Positions 25,571 to 47,500 of a stretch of DNA of 64,000 nt are shown here, one piece after another. The notes under the pieces are model-generated. The model saw only the letters and a list, made by a program, of their open reading frames with translations. It did not search any database and was not told where the DNA came from. Numbering within the stretch: position 1 is the stretch's first letter; every line of letters starts with the position of its first letter. Source of the DNA: Pelecanus crispus (lineage: Eukaryota; Chordata; Aves; Pelecaniformes; Pelecanidae). The DNA lies in the NCBI RefSeq assembly GCF_030463565.1, contig NC_134643.1, positions 16,629,606 through 16,693,605 of the forward strand. Reading direction: 5' to 3'. The position numbers and the translations under genes are program-made.

Positions 25571-28500
25571 CTTCCGTATAATACATTTTCTGTTAACAGA
25601 GTTGGGGGCGGGGAGCATCTCAGAGAGAAACAAAGGACTGGTAGCAGGTCAGCTTACTCAGTCCTCCTGCTTCAAGGCAAAAACACATTCATCTAAACTA
25701 TTCCTGATACATGCTTTGTCTAAACTGCTTTTAAAAAAGCTTCAAATACTGACTTCACAGCTCCCCTGAAATTACCATTACTGGCAGAAACCTTTCCTAA
25801 CATTTCAGATAAAAATTTTCTTTGCTTCATTTTGGGCCCATTACTTACTGTCTTGATCACAGTGGATATGGAGAGCCATTTACTCCCCATTTGAAAAACT
25901 TTTATTTATCTGAAGAATGTTACTCTGCTTCTCAGACCCCTCTTCTCCAAACCAAAGAGCCACACACTTTCCACTTCTGCCTACTGCCCATCCTTGAGGC
26001 CTTCTGCCATCATTACTGCTGCACTTAGGACTTTCTCCAATTAACCTACATCTTCCTTGAATGAGGTGCCTCAAAAGGGACTTGATACTCCAGCTGAAGC
26101 ATGAACAAAAGATTCGTTTCAAGTGCCTTGCACACAACACCCTTCCTTATAAAGATCCGTACAAATTTCATTGCCCACAAATGTCACACTGCTACACAAC
26201 AAATGAACAGTGGCTTGCACTCAATTCATGAGGAACTATCAAGCCTCTCTGCAGAACTGTTATCCATACAGTCATTTTTCCTTTTTCTACTGTTAACTAC
26301 AACTGTTTGTTGCTAGGACTTTGCATTTGTCTGGAAGAGAAATGAAGTCAGTTCAGCTAAGACATATCTCCAATTTGCAAAGTATATTCTTTATTCTAAT
26401 CCTGTTTTCCAACATACTTTCCATTCTTCTCTGCTTGATTATTACTTGTAAATTTAATAAGGATATACCATATTACATCATTCAAATCATTAATGAAAAC
26501 ACAAGCCAGCTGCAGAACACATTTCAACAAAACCCCACTTGATATATTGCTGGGCAATAGTGAACAACTGATGACAACTTTTGGGGTACTGCTTTCTCAA
26601 AACTTCTGCATTCATTGCACAACATTTTCACCTGGATTATATTGCTGATCCTGCCAGTGTGACAAGGTGTCAAGAGCCCTATTTAAATCAAACTACAAGA
26701 CAGTCATTGGTCTCTCTAGTTCTAAGACTTATTATGCTGCCAACAAAGAAAATGTTCTTGGTTAAACTGGATTAATTCTTTATGAATCTATGTGGCCTAC
26801 TATTTAATAGCACTTTATATTGTAGGCTCCTACAAGTATTTTATTTGTTCTACAGTTTCTTTGCTTAAGGAAGTCAAGTTAGCTTGAGTTGTCTAAATAA
26901 AATAGGAGCCAGTGAGTTCTATTTTCAATAAAGCAACCTCTCCCGTCTTCTGGAATCTCATCTCTCTCTCCCCAGGAGTTCCCAAATACAACCACTAAGA
27001 ACAATGAGGTTACTCTTAAAAGCAGCTGAGATACATTAGGATGAATATTTGTTTTTATAAATATTTATATACATAAATGTACATACATATGCACACAAAG
27101 GAACACACTCTTCTTTCTATGGAATAGATCCATGTTTCAACAGCAACAGAGAAAAAGAATTAAAAAAAAATAGACAGGTTTAAAATAGTTGGAAAGATTT
27201 TGCTCTGTTTAATGTCATAAACAATTTCAAAGATGGGAAAACACAGACCATGTGACATTACTACAACACATAACTACAACAACTAAGTGTAAAAAGAAAC
27301 AGTGAATTTTCACAAAGAAATTTCATTCTCTCCCTCTATCAACCATTATTTCGTATTACTGTATGACACAAACTGGGTGACAAGAGATGTAATACTATAG
27401 ATACCTTCACAATCTTTACAATGGTGTTCCCTTTCAGCGGAAATTCCGGGGTACTACATGTAGTAGGAATACTAGAAAAGCACGCTGAAACAGAGAAACC
27501 TCAATACTGGATGAGACAAGGTCCCACCAGTGCAATTCCCATGAAGGCAGGCAGACAAGAGGTCATTTTCCTCCTCCCATTTCCTCTAATTTTTATTCTA
27601 ACAGGCATATCAGCTACATCCAGGCTTTTAAATGATACATGACACATCTTGTTTATCTTAGAAAGGTGCTAAGTCCAATTTTTTTCTAGCCTCCACAAGA
27701 GAATTTTTCAGGCCTGAGATCACTGTCACCTTTGTGTGGATGTCACTAGTTCTGGAGTGCACTTTAGAAGACAGCGCTACCACCAACTGCATTATTCTAG
27801 CTACAAAGAGGTCTTGCAGGCATAGCCAAAAAACTTCTTTCAAATTATATTTCACCCAGTATCATGCATACCCTCACTAATTTCAGTTTTCTCCATCCAA
27901 GCTACACTTTGTTACAAGTATCATCAAAACTGAGCTTTATTTCTTTGAATTTCCCTTAAGTCTTCTATCGTCACGTTAAGCCTAAGTAACTGCCATGTGT
28001 AAGCTTTGCTCCCTCTTTATAAAAAGAGCACAATACATATGTAGGGTTTTCTCCATTTTAGCTAGACTTCAGTAACTGACAATATTTTGCCTTTTCTCTA
28101 GAATTATTCAGCTTTAAAGTAAGGTCATAGTCCTATCTTCCCCCATCCTCTCTTCTCATAAGTTACATAGAAGGTAGTATCGTCCTGGAGCAACTTCTAC
28201 ATTGAAAGTGCCCAAAACTGTATTTCAACAGCCTGCTTCCGTTTCATTTTATGGCTGCACAGCTTAGTCACAGACTAACTCTGAGTTTACAAAAGAGCAA
28301 GATTATGGCTGCTGTGAGAGCCTGCCTATAAGTATTACATGCTCACAAGGTCATTCAAGAAAGTAAATTCACTTGCTGTGAAATAAATTATAATACAACC
28401 ATATACAGAGACTAGAAGTTTATCATAATTAAATGACATCTAGGCATTTATATGAATAATGATTACATCGGTTATCGGTATTTAACAAGCAAAAGATATA

Positions 28501-29526
28501 AATCCTTTGTTGTCCAGAGCTAGCTCTGTAACTGATAGATAGAATTAACAACGTGTCCACAGTCAAGCTAGCCATTTGCTGCACTACTAAGAATTTTTTC
28601 ATCTTCATCTGATCAGTTACTGGCCACTTACCAACAATAATTTCTGCACACCCACACAGAAGACAGCAGATTTTTTAATACCTGCAGGATTTCTCCTGTG
28701 AAAGGGAACTGTATATAGTGCACCATTTTCCTGTCACATTCTATTGTTTAACTTGATTAGGAATGCTGTTTTTTCACTTTATAAAATATTTGTATTAAAA
28801 TATCACCGAGAAGCATAGTCAGGGCATGTAATTCACCGCATTAGGCACTGTGTGACATCCAAATATGCCATTTGCTTTCCCTATCCATATGCTGAATTGG
28901 ATTGTAAAATATGAAGAATCATCACTAGAGATGTAGCTAATAGCTCTTTCAATGGACTATCACAGCTCTGTTTCTATTTTACAAGAGAACCCAAAGAAGT
29001 GTGTTGAGAGGTAGAGGAGCTGCAGAAGAAAAATTGGGGTGTTTGTTATACACACACACACTATTCACATTTAATCTCTAAAAATTACATAGGCAATTCA
29101 TTTTTTCTTCTTACTGTGCCAAAGTGGGAAGTTAATTTCAAAGAACATGAAAGTCCAACACAGAGGAATTTTAGATCTACTTTAGCTTTAAGTAGAGATC
29201 TCAGTGAAAATATTACCAAATGCTTTCAGAGTAAAGTTCCTAACATCATCCACTGAAGCTGGAGATCTGCAGACTACTAGCAACTTAACAAAGTGTACAA
29301 TAAAAAACCCCTTCTCAGTAAAAGCTATTGTTTCTTGTAGTTCCTCTGATTGACCCACATTTCTATCTAATTCCAAGATTTTATTTTTATTTTATCTTTT
29401 CCCATCACCACAAAATAAACTTCAAGACAAATCTAAGTAAAAGCTGTAAGTGAACTAACATAGATTTGCTGAGGAAATACATGTTGAATACATATACCTA
29501 AACAGGCACACACATGTTTGTGTTCC

Positions 29527-29543
29527 TCACACACACACACACA
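29527..29543 (+). repeat. CA dinucleotide microsatellite
   Basis: About eight uninterrupted CA units in an intron. A shorter CA run occurs near 29,051. Confidence 0.85.
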
Positions 29544-29929
29544 GTGTAACAGTACATTAAAAACAAATGGCCAGTTATCCCAAGATTCCACCCAGAATAA
29601 CCTATAAGCAATAAAAGCTATATTATACCTTAGAAAGTGCAAAGCTTTCCCGGTAGTATCACAGTGCTGCTGTTTTCAACAAAGCAGAAATTATATTGCA
29701 CCACACAGACAACAGAAAGGTAACAAACAGTGGGAAGAATTTTTCCCTGAATGAGAGCCAACAGGGATATTCAGAAATACCTGGCTAAAAACACAAATTA
29801 CTGTTAATCTTGGCCATGATCCCCAATTCAAAAGCAAGCCTCCATGATGCAGAGCTCCCTATCCAATACCAGGTGTTCACACCACTCATGTCTGCCACCT
29901 ACTTATTACCATCAGGTGCTGTAGCACTT

Positions 29930-30480
29930 CCCAAGCCCTCCCAAAGCTTTGTATTTCACCACCGAATAACCCGTGCCCGGTGTCTGTTCCCATGCTTCCC
30001 ACGCTCCCGACACCACAGAGCACTGCACTGCTTTTCCCATCTTTCTGAAGCGCAGCATTTCCACAACCTCACGCCAGGTCGCCACAGCCTCACTGCTCTC
30101 CTGCGCCACACCACCACCACCTCCACCCTCCACGTCCCCCCCGCATCCCAATACTTTCTAAGGCCAAAAGCACAGCATGGTGCTTCCCCAGCCGTACCCC
30201 AAAATCCAGCCTCCCTGCAACACACCGCCTTCCCACTGACTCCCACTGTGGTACCCTGAAATGCGTTGACTCCAGCCACTGTCCGCTCTCCTCCCGTCTG
30301 AACAGAGCTACCCCGTCCCCAGCAGGAAGCCACCAGCTCACCAGGCAGGACAGGCCCCCCCAGCGCACCAGACCCGCCTCTCCTCCGTGGGGGGCTCCCA
30401 TCCACGTGGGCGCTGGGAGGCAATAAGAATTCAGACCAGCCAAGGTGGGCAGCAGAGGACAAAAAAGAGCAGACAGCCAA
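29930..30480. other. GC-rich patch in COG5 intron 6
   Basis: About 550 bp clearly richer in G+C than its AT-rich surroundings, with C-runs on the plus strand (for example 30,355-30,362) and scattered CpGs. It opens several long overlapping frames (149, 174 and 117 codons) on both strands, none resembling a known protein. It might be an unrecognised retroelement or a regulatory island; I cannot classify it. Confidence 0.4.
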
Positions 30481-32001
30481 CAGATGAGGGAGGGATGCAG
30501 ATGGAGAGGTAAGAGAGAAGAAAGGAAGAGATACCAGGAAAAGAGAGGGAGAGAGAAATGACAGGAGACACGGGATTTTACCTAGCCATAAACCATGCAG
30601 GATTAAGGATTAATTAAGGACTAAATTAAGGACCACAAGCCTTGGCTGCCCCCCTACAGACTGTAGGATGAAAACTCAAAAGGGCTTTGCAAGGGGACAC
30701 ATTTCCCTTCATCTTTAACAACAGCAATTACTCAGACTTTTCTAAGCTTCAGGAAAAGACCAAGTATTTGAAAACAAGAAACTCGACAGACTGTGACACT
30801 TCAACTGAAGAAAGTGGAAGCTCTTTTTTAAAATGGTGAAAGAAAAAAAAGAGAGGAAGGAAAGCAATAAAAGGCATTTTCTTTAAAAGAAAGAAATCCT
30901 AAAAACTACACAAGATAAACATCTCAGATTTTACCATTAAATTGTCTTAACTATTTGAATAGGCTCTAGCATTCAGATTAATCCCACAAGACTTCTAAAT
31001 CAGGTAGTTAAAAGACAGTATTACTTTATATATCCTGAAGATGTGAGGGGAGACCAAAATGGAAAGAAAATAAAAAATTAGAAAAAATAGAAAACTAGAA
31101 AAAATATTCTAGCTTAGAATGCCACAATTGCTTAAGTGCTTCAGTCACTGATATACTAAATAAATATAAAAACTTTCCGTTTGCAACACAGCATCTGCTA
31201 ATTATAAGACTAAGTCATTGTCTAATAATTTTTTGATTACACAGTATAAAAAGAGCAGTAGAGACAAATATGCACAATAAACCTCATGATGATTCTGAAT
31301 GTTTGATAGTTCAGCCCTCCCACAACCTATTTTTGGAAGCTGAAATGTGAATACCATTAAACCAAAGGAGAAACAGCTAGAAAGATACCATATACAACAC
31401 CAACGACTGACCTGCAAGACCAATGGGGTGTTCCTCACTACATCCCGCAGCACAGTGTGGAAGTACCCAAGCTAGCTCAAGAACAGAAAACAATCTAGCA
31501 ATGTAACATAAACTTCATGAGAACTACTTCATCATTCTTCCTAGAAGCCAATAAAATACAGGGTAAATTAGTCACTACTGCAGCAGAATGCTCCCAGTAT
31601 CTGAATTAGGTTAGGTATCTGTGTATCGTATCACATATGGCTTTCATAAACGTCACGGGGCCAATAATTTTCTTTTAGGATGTAAACTGTAATTCAAACT
31701 ATGCCTTATTGTAGTGCAAAGTCTTCCAAAAGCTAAATATATATCTGCAGCCTCTGAAGACGTTTTATACAAACACAAACCAATAAGAAATTAATTGCTT
31801 CACAAAAAAAACGTTGCCCAAAACAACACAAGTTACTATCATAGAATTTTCATGTTATCAAAGACCTTTAACTACAGAAGTCTCATGAAAAAAAGAAGGT
31901 ACTAATGAGTTCTGTCCATACCATTTCTCAACTCAAATCAGGAAGTAGACAGCAATAACCACAGTAAAAAGTTTTGAGGGTTTCTTTTAAGTGAAACACT
32001 A

Positions 32002-42977
<10,976 letters not shown>

Positions 42978-43019
42978 GCTGGCAGGTGCCGGCAGCCGCG
43001 CGTCACTCCCGGGCGGCGG

Positions 43020-43098
43020 CGCGCGGCGATGATGGCGAAGGCGCGCGACGGAACGGGGCCGCCCCGCGGGCGGCGGCGGCGGGGCGCTCGCGCACGTG
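43020..43098 (+). other. DUS4L: Likely DUS4L non-coding exon 1 (5' end unknown)
   Basis: The coding exon of DUS4L starts at a splice acceptor (44,391-44,392), so a 5' exon must exist. The best donor in the CpG island is CACGTG followed by GTGAGC at 43,099. The transcription start cannot be placed; the left boundary given is nominal. Confidence 0.5.
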
Positions 43099-43279
43099 GT
43101 GAGCGCGGGGCCGGACCGGGCCGGAGGGCGCGGGCGCGAGCAGCGGCAGCCGGGAGGGCCCCGGCCCCCGGCAGGCGGGAGCGAGCCCGGGCCGGGGTGG
43201 TCGGGCCGCAGCCCCCGCCGTGCGGGGAGAGGCGGCGAGAGCTGTGCCTGTAGCGGGAGGAGGAGAGGCAGCGGGCCTA

Positions 43280-43334
43280 GGCTGAAGCAGGGGCGGTTCT
43301 CGCCGGACGTGAGGAAAAACTTTCTCCGTGAGGC
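43280..43334 (+). mobile_element. CR1 3' fragment, GC-shifted
   Basis: In the plus frame this short stretch reads LKQGRFSPDVRKNFLREA, matching the CR1 C-terminal/3' region (compare [14 protein letters not shown] in the copy at 24,450). The base composition has become as GC-rich as the island around it. It ends 67 bp before the minisatellite. Confidence 0.65.
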
Positions 43335-43400
43335 CTGCGGGGCAGGGCAGGGGCTGGGCCGAGCCCCTGGTCCGGCCTGGGAGGCGGCCCTGCGCAGAGG

Positions 43401-44146
43401 GTCCGGGCTGCGGGCCCCCCTCCCGCCTGAAGGGTGCGGGCTGCGGGATCCCCTCCCGCCTGAAGGGTGCGGGCTGCGGGCCCCCCTCCCGCCTGAAGGG
43501 TGCGGGCTGCGGGCCCCCCTCCCGCCTGAAGGGTGCGGGCTGCGGGCTCCCCTCCCGCCTGAAGGGTCCGGGCTGCGGGCTCCCCTCCCGCCTGAAGGGT
43601 CCGGGCTGCGGGCTCCCCTCCCGCCTGAAGGGTGCGGGCTGCGGGCCCCCCTCCCGCCTGAAGGGTGCGGGCTGCGGGCTCCCCTCCCGCCTGAAGGGTC
43701 CCCTCCCGCCTGAAGGGTCCGGGCTGCGGGCTCCCCTCCCGCCTGAAGGGTGCGGGCTGCGGGCTCCCCTCCCGCCTGAAGGGTCCGGGCTGCGGGCTCC
43801 CTTCCCGCCTGAAGGGTCCCCTCCCGCCTGAAGGGTGCGGGCTGCGGGCCCCCCTCCCGCCTGAAGGGTCCGGGCTGCGGGCTCCCTTCCCGCCTGAAGG
43901 GTCCGGGCTGCGGGCTCCCCTCCCGCCTGAAGGGTCCCCTCCCGCCTGAAGGGTGCGGGCTGCGGGCCCCCCTCCCGCCTGAAGGGTCCGGGCTGCGGGC
44001 TCCCTTCCCGCCTGAAGGGTCCGGGCTGCGGGCTCCCTTCCCGCCTGAAGGGTCCGGGCTGCGGGCTCCCCTCCCGCCTGAAGGGTCCGGGCTGCGGGCC
44101 CCCCTCCCGCCTGAAGGGTCCCTTGCCGCCTGAAGGGTCCGCGCTG
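43401..44146 (+). repeat. GC-rich minisatellite, 33-bp unit, 24 cores
   Basis: Tandem array in DUS4L intron 1. The core CGCCTGAAGGG occurs 24 times; most units are 33 bp (core, then T(G/C)CGGGCTGCGGGC and C(C/T)CCTCCC), while four units are 19 bp, lacking the CGGGCTGCGGG half. Units alternate GGGTGC and GGGTCC, and GGGCCC and GGGCTC variants, giving a higher-order pattern. Because 33 is a multiple of three, several frames on both strands remain open for hundreds of codons with 11-residue repeats; these are not evidence of genes. Each unit has G-runs on both strands. Confidence 0.97.
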
Positions 44147-44392
44147 TAAGGCACGAACGCACAGCGGCATCAAAGCGGGGCTGTTGCAAATGGCAGCGGG
44201 GCGCCTGGCGCGGCGCCGCCGGTCGTAGCTGGTGGCGGCGGCAAAAGTCCGTTCTTGACACTGTGCAAGGGAGGGACTTGTTGCGGGGTGCTTTACCAAA
44301 ACGCAAGTCCGGTTTAAGCTCTTCACGCTTTGCTGCATGGCCTGTGAGAAATGGGTGAATTGCTCACACGCGCACACTGTTTGTTTTTCCAG

Positions 44393-44527
44393 GTGCTAAA
44401 AGGACTGTTAATTATACATGATTGGTGACATCGTAGAAACTAAACAATGCCAACTAAAAGATCCCATGGATTTGTTTCGTTCTGGGCAAGTTGTAAAAAT
44501 ATGTGCCCCTATGGTCCGCTATTCAAA
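44393..44527 (+). CDS. DUS4L: DUS4L exon 2 (first coding exon)
   Basis: Acceptor TTTTTCCAG ends at 44,392; donor GTAAGT from 44,528. Coding begins at ATG 44,418 and gives MIGDIVETKQ, then DPMDLFRSGQVVKICAPM and VRYS. A longer open frame from ATG 44,447 in another phase is only a shadow. Confidence 0.93.
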
Positions 44528-47500
44528 GTAAGTAACTGTCACATCAACTGCGTTTTCGGTGTATTTTGTCTGCAGAAGTTTATCTTGACTGTAAAACCAG
44601 GGACGATTGCCTTTTTCTCTTTTGATTATTTAAGACAGAGAGAGATGTGGGACATGTTTTATCTTGTGACTATACTTGGACATGCCCACAGTACTGCTTG
44701 TCAGAACAGCATTTTAGAATAGCTAATCAGAAAAATGTCTTTACTATTTATCTCTTAATTTTCATGTATCTGCAGGTTGGCTTTCAGAACCTTGGTTAGG
44801 AAATACAGTTGCGATTTGTGTTACACACCAATGATAGTGGCAGCTGATTTTGTGAGATCTGCAAAAGCTAGAGACAGCGAATTCACAACAAACAAAGGTA
44901 ATTTCTCTTAAGAAACCATTTCCTTGTCAGAATGTTTTGTGAGGTGATAAACCAAATTGGCCATGTGAATGAAGTCTGTCACACAACTTGACATCAGTTA
45001 ACAATTTTGGTATACCGTATCTGACTGTAAAACTATAAAAACTATAGTTTTATATATAAAACTATAGAAATATTCTAGGTGAGAGTAAGCACGTTCCAGT
45101 GATAGTGGAATGACAGTCAAATGAAATAGTGGAAAACCTTGTCTCCACCTGAAATCAAGGCCTCCAGACTGATTTAGATGTCTGGTGGGTTGACCACACG
45201 TAGCTGGCCAGCTATGCACCCACACAGCTGCTTGCTTGTTCCTCCTCCACCCCGCCAGCAGCACAGGGAGAGAACAGGAAGAGCAAAAAGCAAGAAAAAC
45301 TCATGGGTCAAGGTAAAGGCAGCTTAATAAGTGAAGGAGAGAAGGAGAAAAAAACAAGTGATGCAAAGGCCGTCACTTCCCACCTCACACCAGCAGACCA
45401 ATGCCCAGCCAGTCTCCAAAGCAGCGGCCACCCTAGAACATTTCCATATCCCAACCCACTTTCTTCTTCCCCTACCACTCCAGTTTTATTGCTGAGCTTG
45501 ATGTTATACGGTATGGAATATTCCTTGGGTCAGCTGTCCTGGCTGTGTTCACTCCCAGTTTCTTTCCCACCCCAATCTACTAGCTGGGGGCAGGGGGAGG
45601 CAGAGTGAGAAAAAGAGAAAGTTTTGACACTGTGCAAGTACTGTGCAGCAATAGCCAAAACATTGATGCATTATTAACACTGTTTTTGTCACAAAATCCG
45701 AAACACAGCACCATACAGGCTGCTATAAATAAACTTTAAATAAATTTAGAAATTAACTCCATCCCAGCCAGACCCAGTACGAGATGGTAGTAAGATTCTT
45801 CTCCCAGCAATTGCTGTTTCTTGTGTGTTTCAGAGATGAACACTTAACTCATTGCTGAGAAAAGTTTTCTGGTCTCTAACAAAAATAAAAGCGCTGCTAA
45901 AGGTGAAAAAATTAATAGACCATACAGTGGAATCAAGGATTGATAAAAGCAGCAGGGTTTCAAATTAGCTGTAGTGGAAGATGGAAGGGGCTGTTGGTTG
46001 AGATAATGAGAAGGTGATAAGAAGAGGCCGGAAGTTGAGGCAGAGGCATGGCTAGGGTTGGTGGGGAGAAGCAAGGCTTCAGGCATGGTACAGAAACCTA
46101 ACCAGAACACATACAAAAAGAAGGAGTATAAGGAGTTGTACAGAGTCCTGGCTGTAAAGCAAAAGAGAAAAGTGGTATGAAATATGTGGGAAGAGGTGGC
46201 AGTGACGATACAGATATGCGGGCATGAAGCGGCTGCAGTGGAAGAGGGTAACAAGGAACACACAAGCATAGGCTGCAACTGGAGGAATCGAGAGCGCTGC
46301 TAACGTGCTAGTAAGATCAGCGTGTAGGATCTATGAAGAGTAATGATTTAATCTATTCAGACCACTGAACTGGTGGTTTCATAATGTACATATAATAGCA
46401 GGGGAAGTGTATTTCATTATTTTAGCACTGGCTGTTTACTATGGTGCACTATTCAAATAGAAGAGAGCAGTTACAGAGAAAAGTCACATTGGAAAGCACA
46501 GGTAGAATCTCTTAATGGAATTCAACTTCAAAAAAGCATGAATAATTCTTTGTTTGTAAAAATAAATGAGTAAGAACATAACTGACAATGTATATGGCTC
46601 AAAGTTCAACAGAGCCACTAGTTTGCCCCCTTTGAATTTACTTCTGATCTACGCAATGTCCTGTGGCATTGAAATTCCACAGGTCAGGTATGTAGTGTAT
46701 TCTGGGGGGTGCAGGGACAGGGAAAGAAAAACATTCTGCTTTATGCTATAACTTTGCTGCCTGATAACAAGGGGTACAAAATGAAATGTTCTAGTGTTGT
46801 AAACAATATCTTTTCCCTATTCACCTCTTTCATGCTGGCCCTAATTTTATAGGTCTCTAAGACAGCTTTGCCAAGATTATAGTATTTACATTACTAGCAT
46901 TTATGCTTTTAAGAAGTAGCTCCACAACACGTTGTGAAATTTTACTGTGGTTTTATGTTTAATTTCCTGGCTGTTTGGGGATTTTGTCTTCTAATTAGTG
47001 GCATAGCTTTGGAGCCTACAACTGCAGTTTCTGCTTTCTATTTTCTTTGGCATTGATATTTCGTTGGTTTGTATTTCTCAGATAGAGGTAGATGTTCTTT
47101 GTGGCTGCTGCTAAAAATTTAATATGGCTAGAGTTAGTATTTTTATTACTTAATGCTCGACCAAAAAACTAGGAGCGTGGGTTTATTCCAAAATATTAGT
47201 TGTAACTATGTAAATCTCTTCAGCTAGACCACTGTATTAAATGGACACTGTTTTGAAAATATGCAAGTGATTTTTTTTTTTTGCTTGCTTGCTGGATTTC
47301 TAGGTAACTTCTAGCAGTGTCTCAGCTTGATTGAGAGGGTACTGCTGCCCTTTCTGACTTAAACTCCACTACTTCAGAAACTACTTATTTTCCACTAAAA
47401 TAGAAAAATCTTCAGAGGACTCATGGTCTTCTCAGTACCAGAAGTGCACTTGCTTTGTGCATTTGTTGGACCATCTCTTCCCATAAGTGCTCACATATCC

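Noticed and set aside
29810-30480. 149-, 174- and 117-codon frames in the GC-rich patch
   Set aside because: Overlapping on both strands, proline/glycine-rich by composition, no recognisable domain or splice support.
44447-44722. 91-codon frame starting at ATG 44,447
   Set aside because: It is out of phase with DUS4L; the frame beginning at 44,418 joins all downstream DUS4L exons.
45844-46278. 144-codon minus-strand frame in DUS4L intron 3
   Set aside because: Result of a purine-rich plus strand; no similarity recognised and no splice context.
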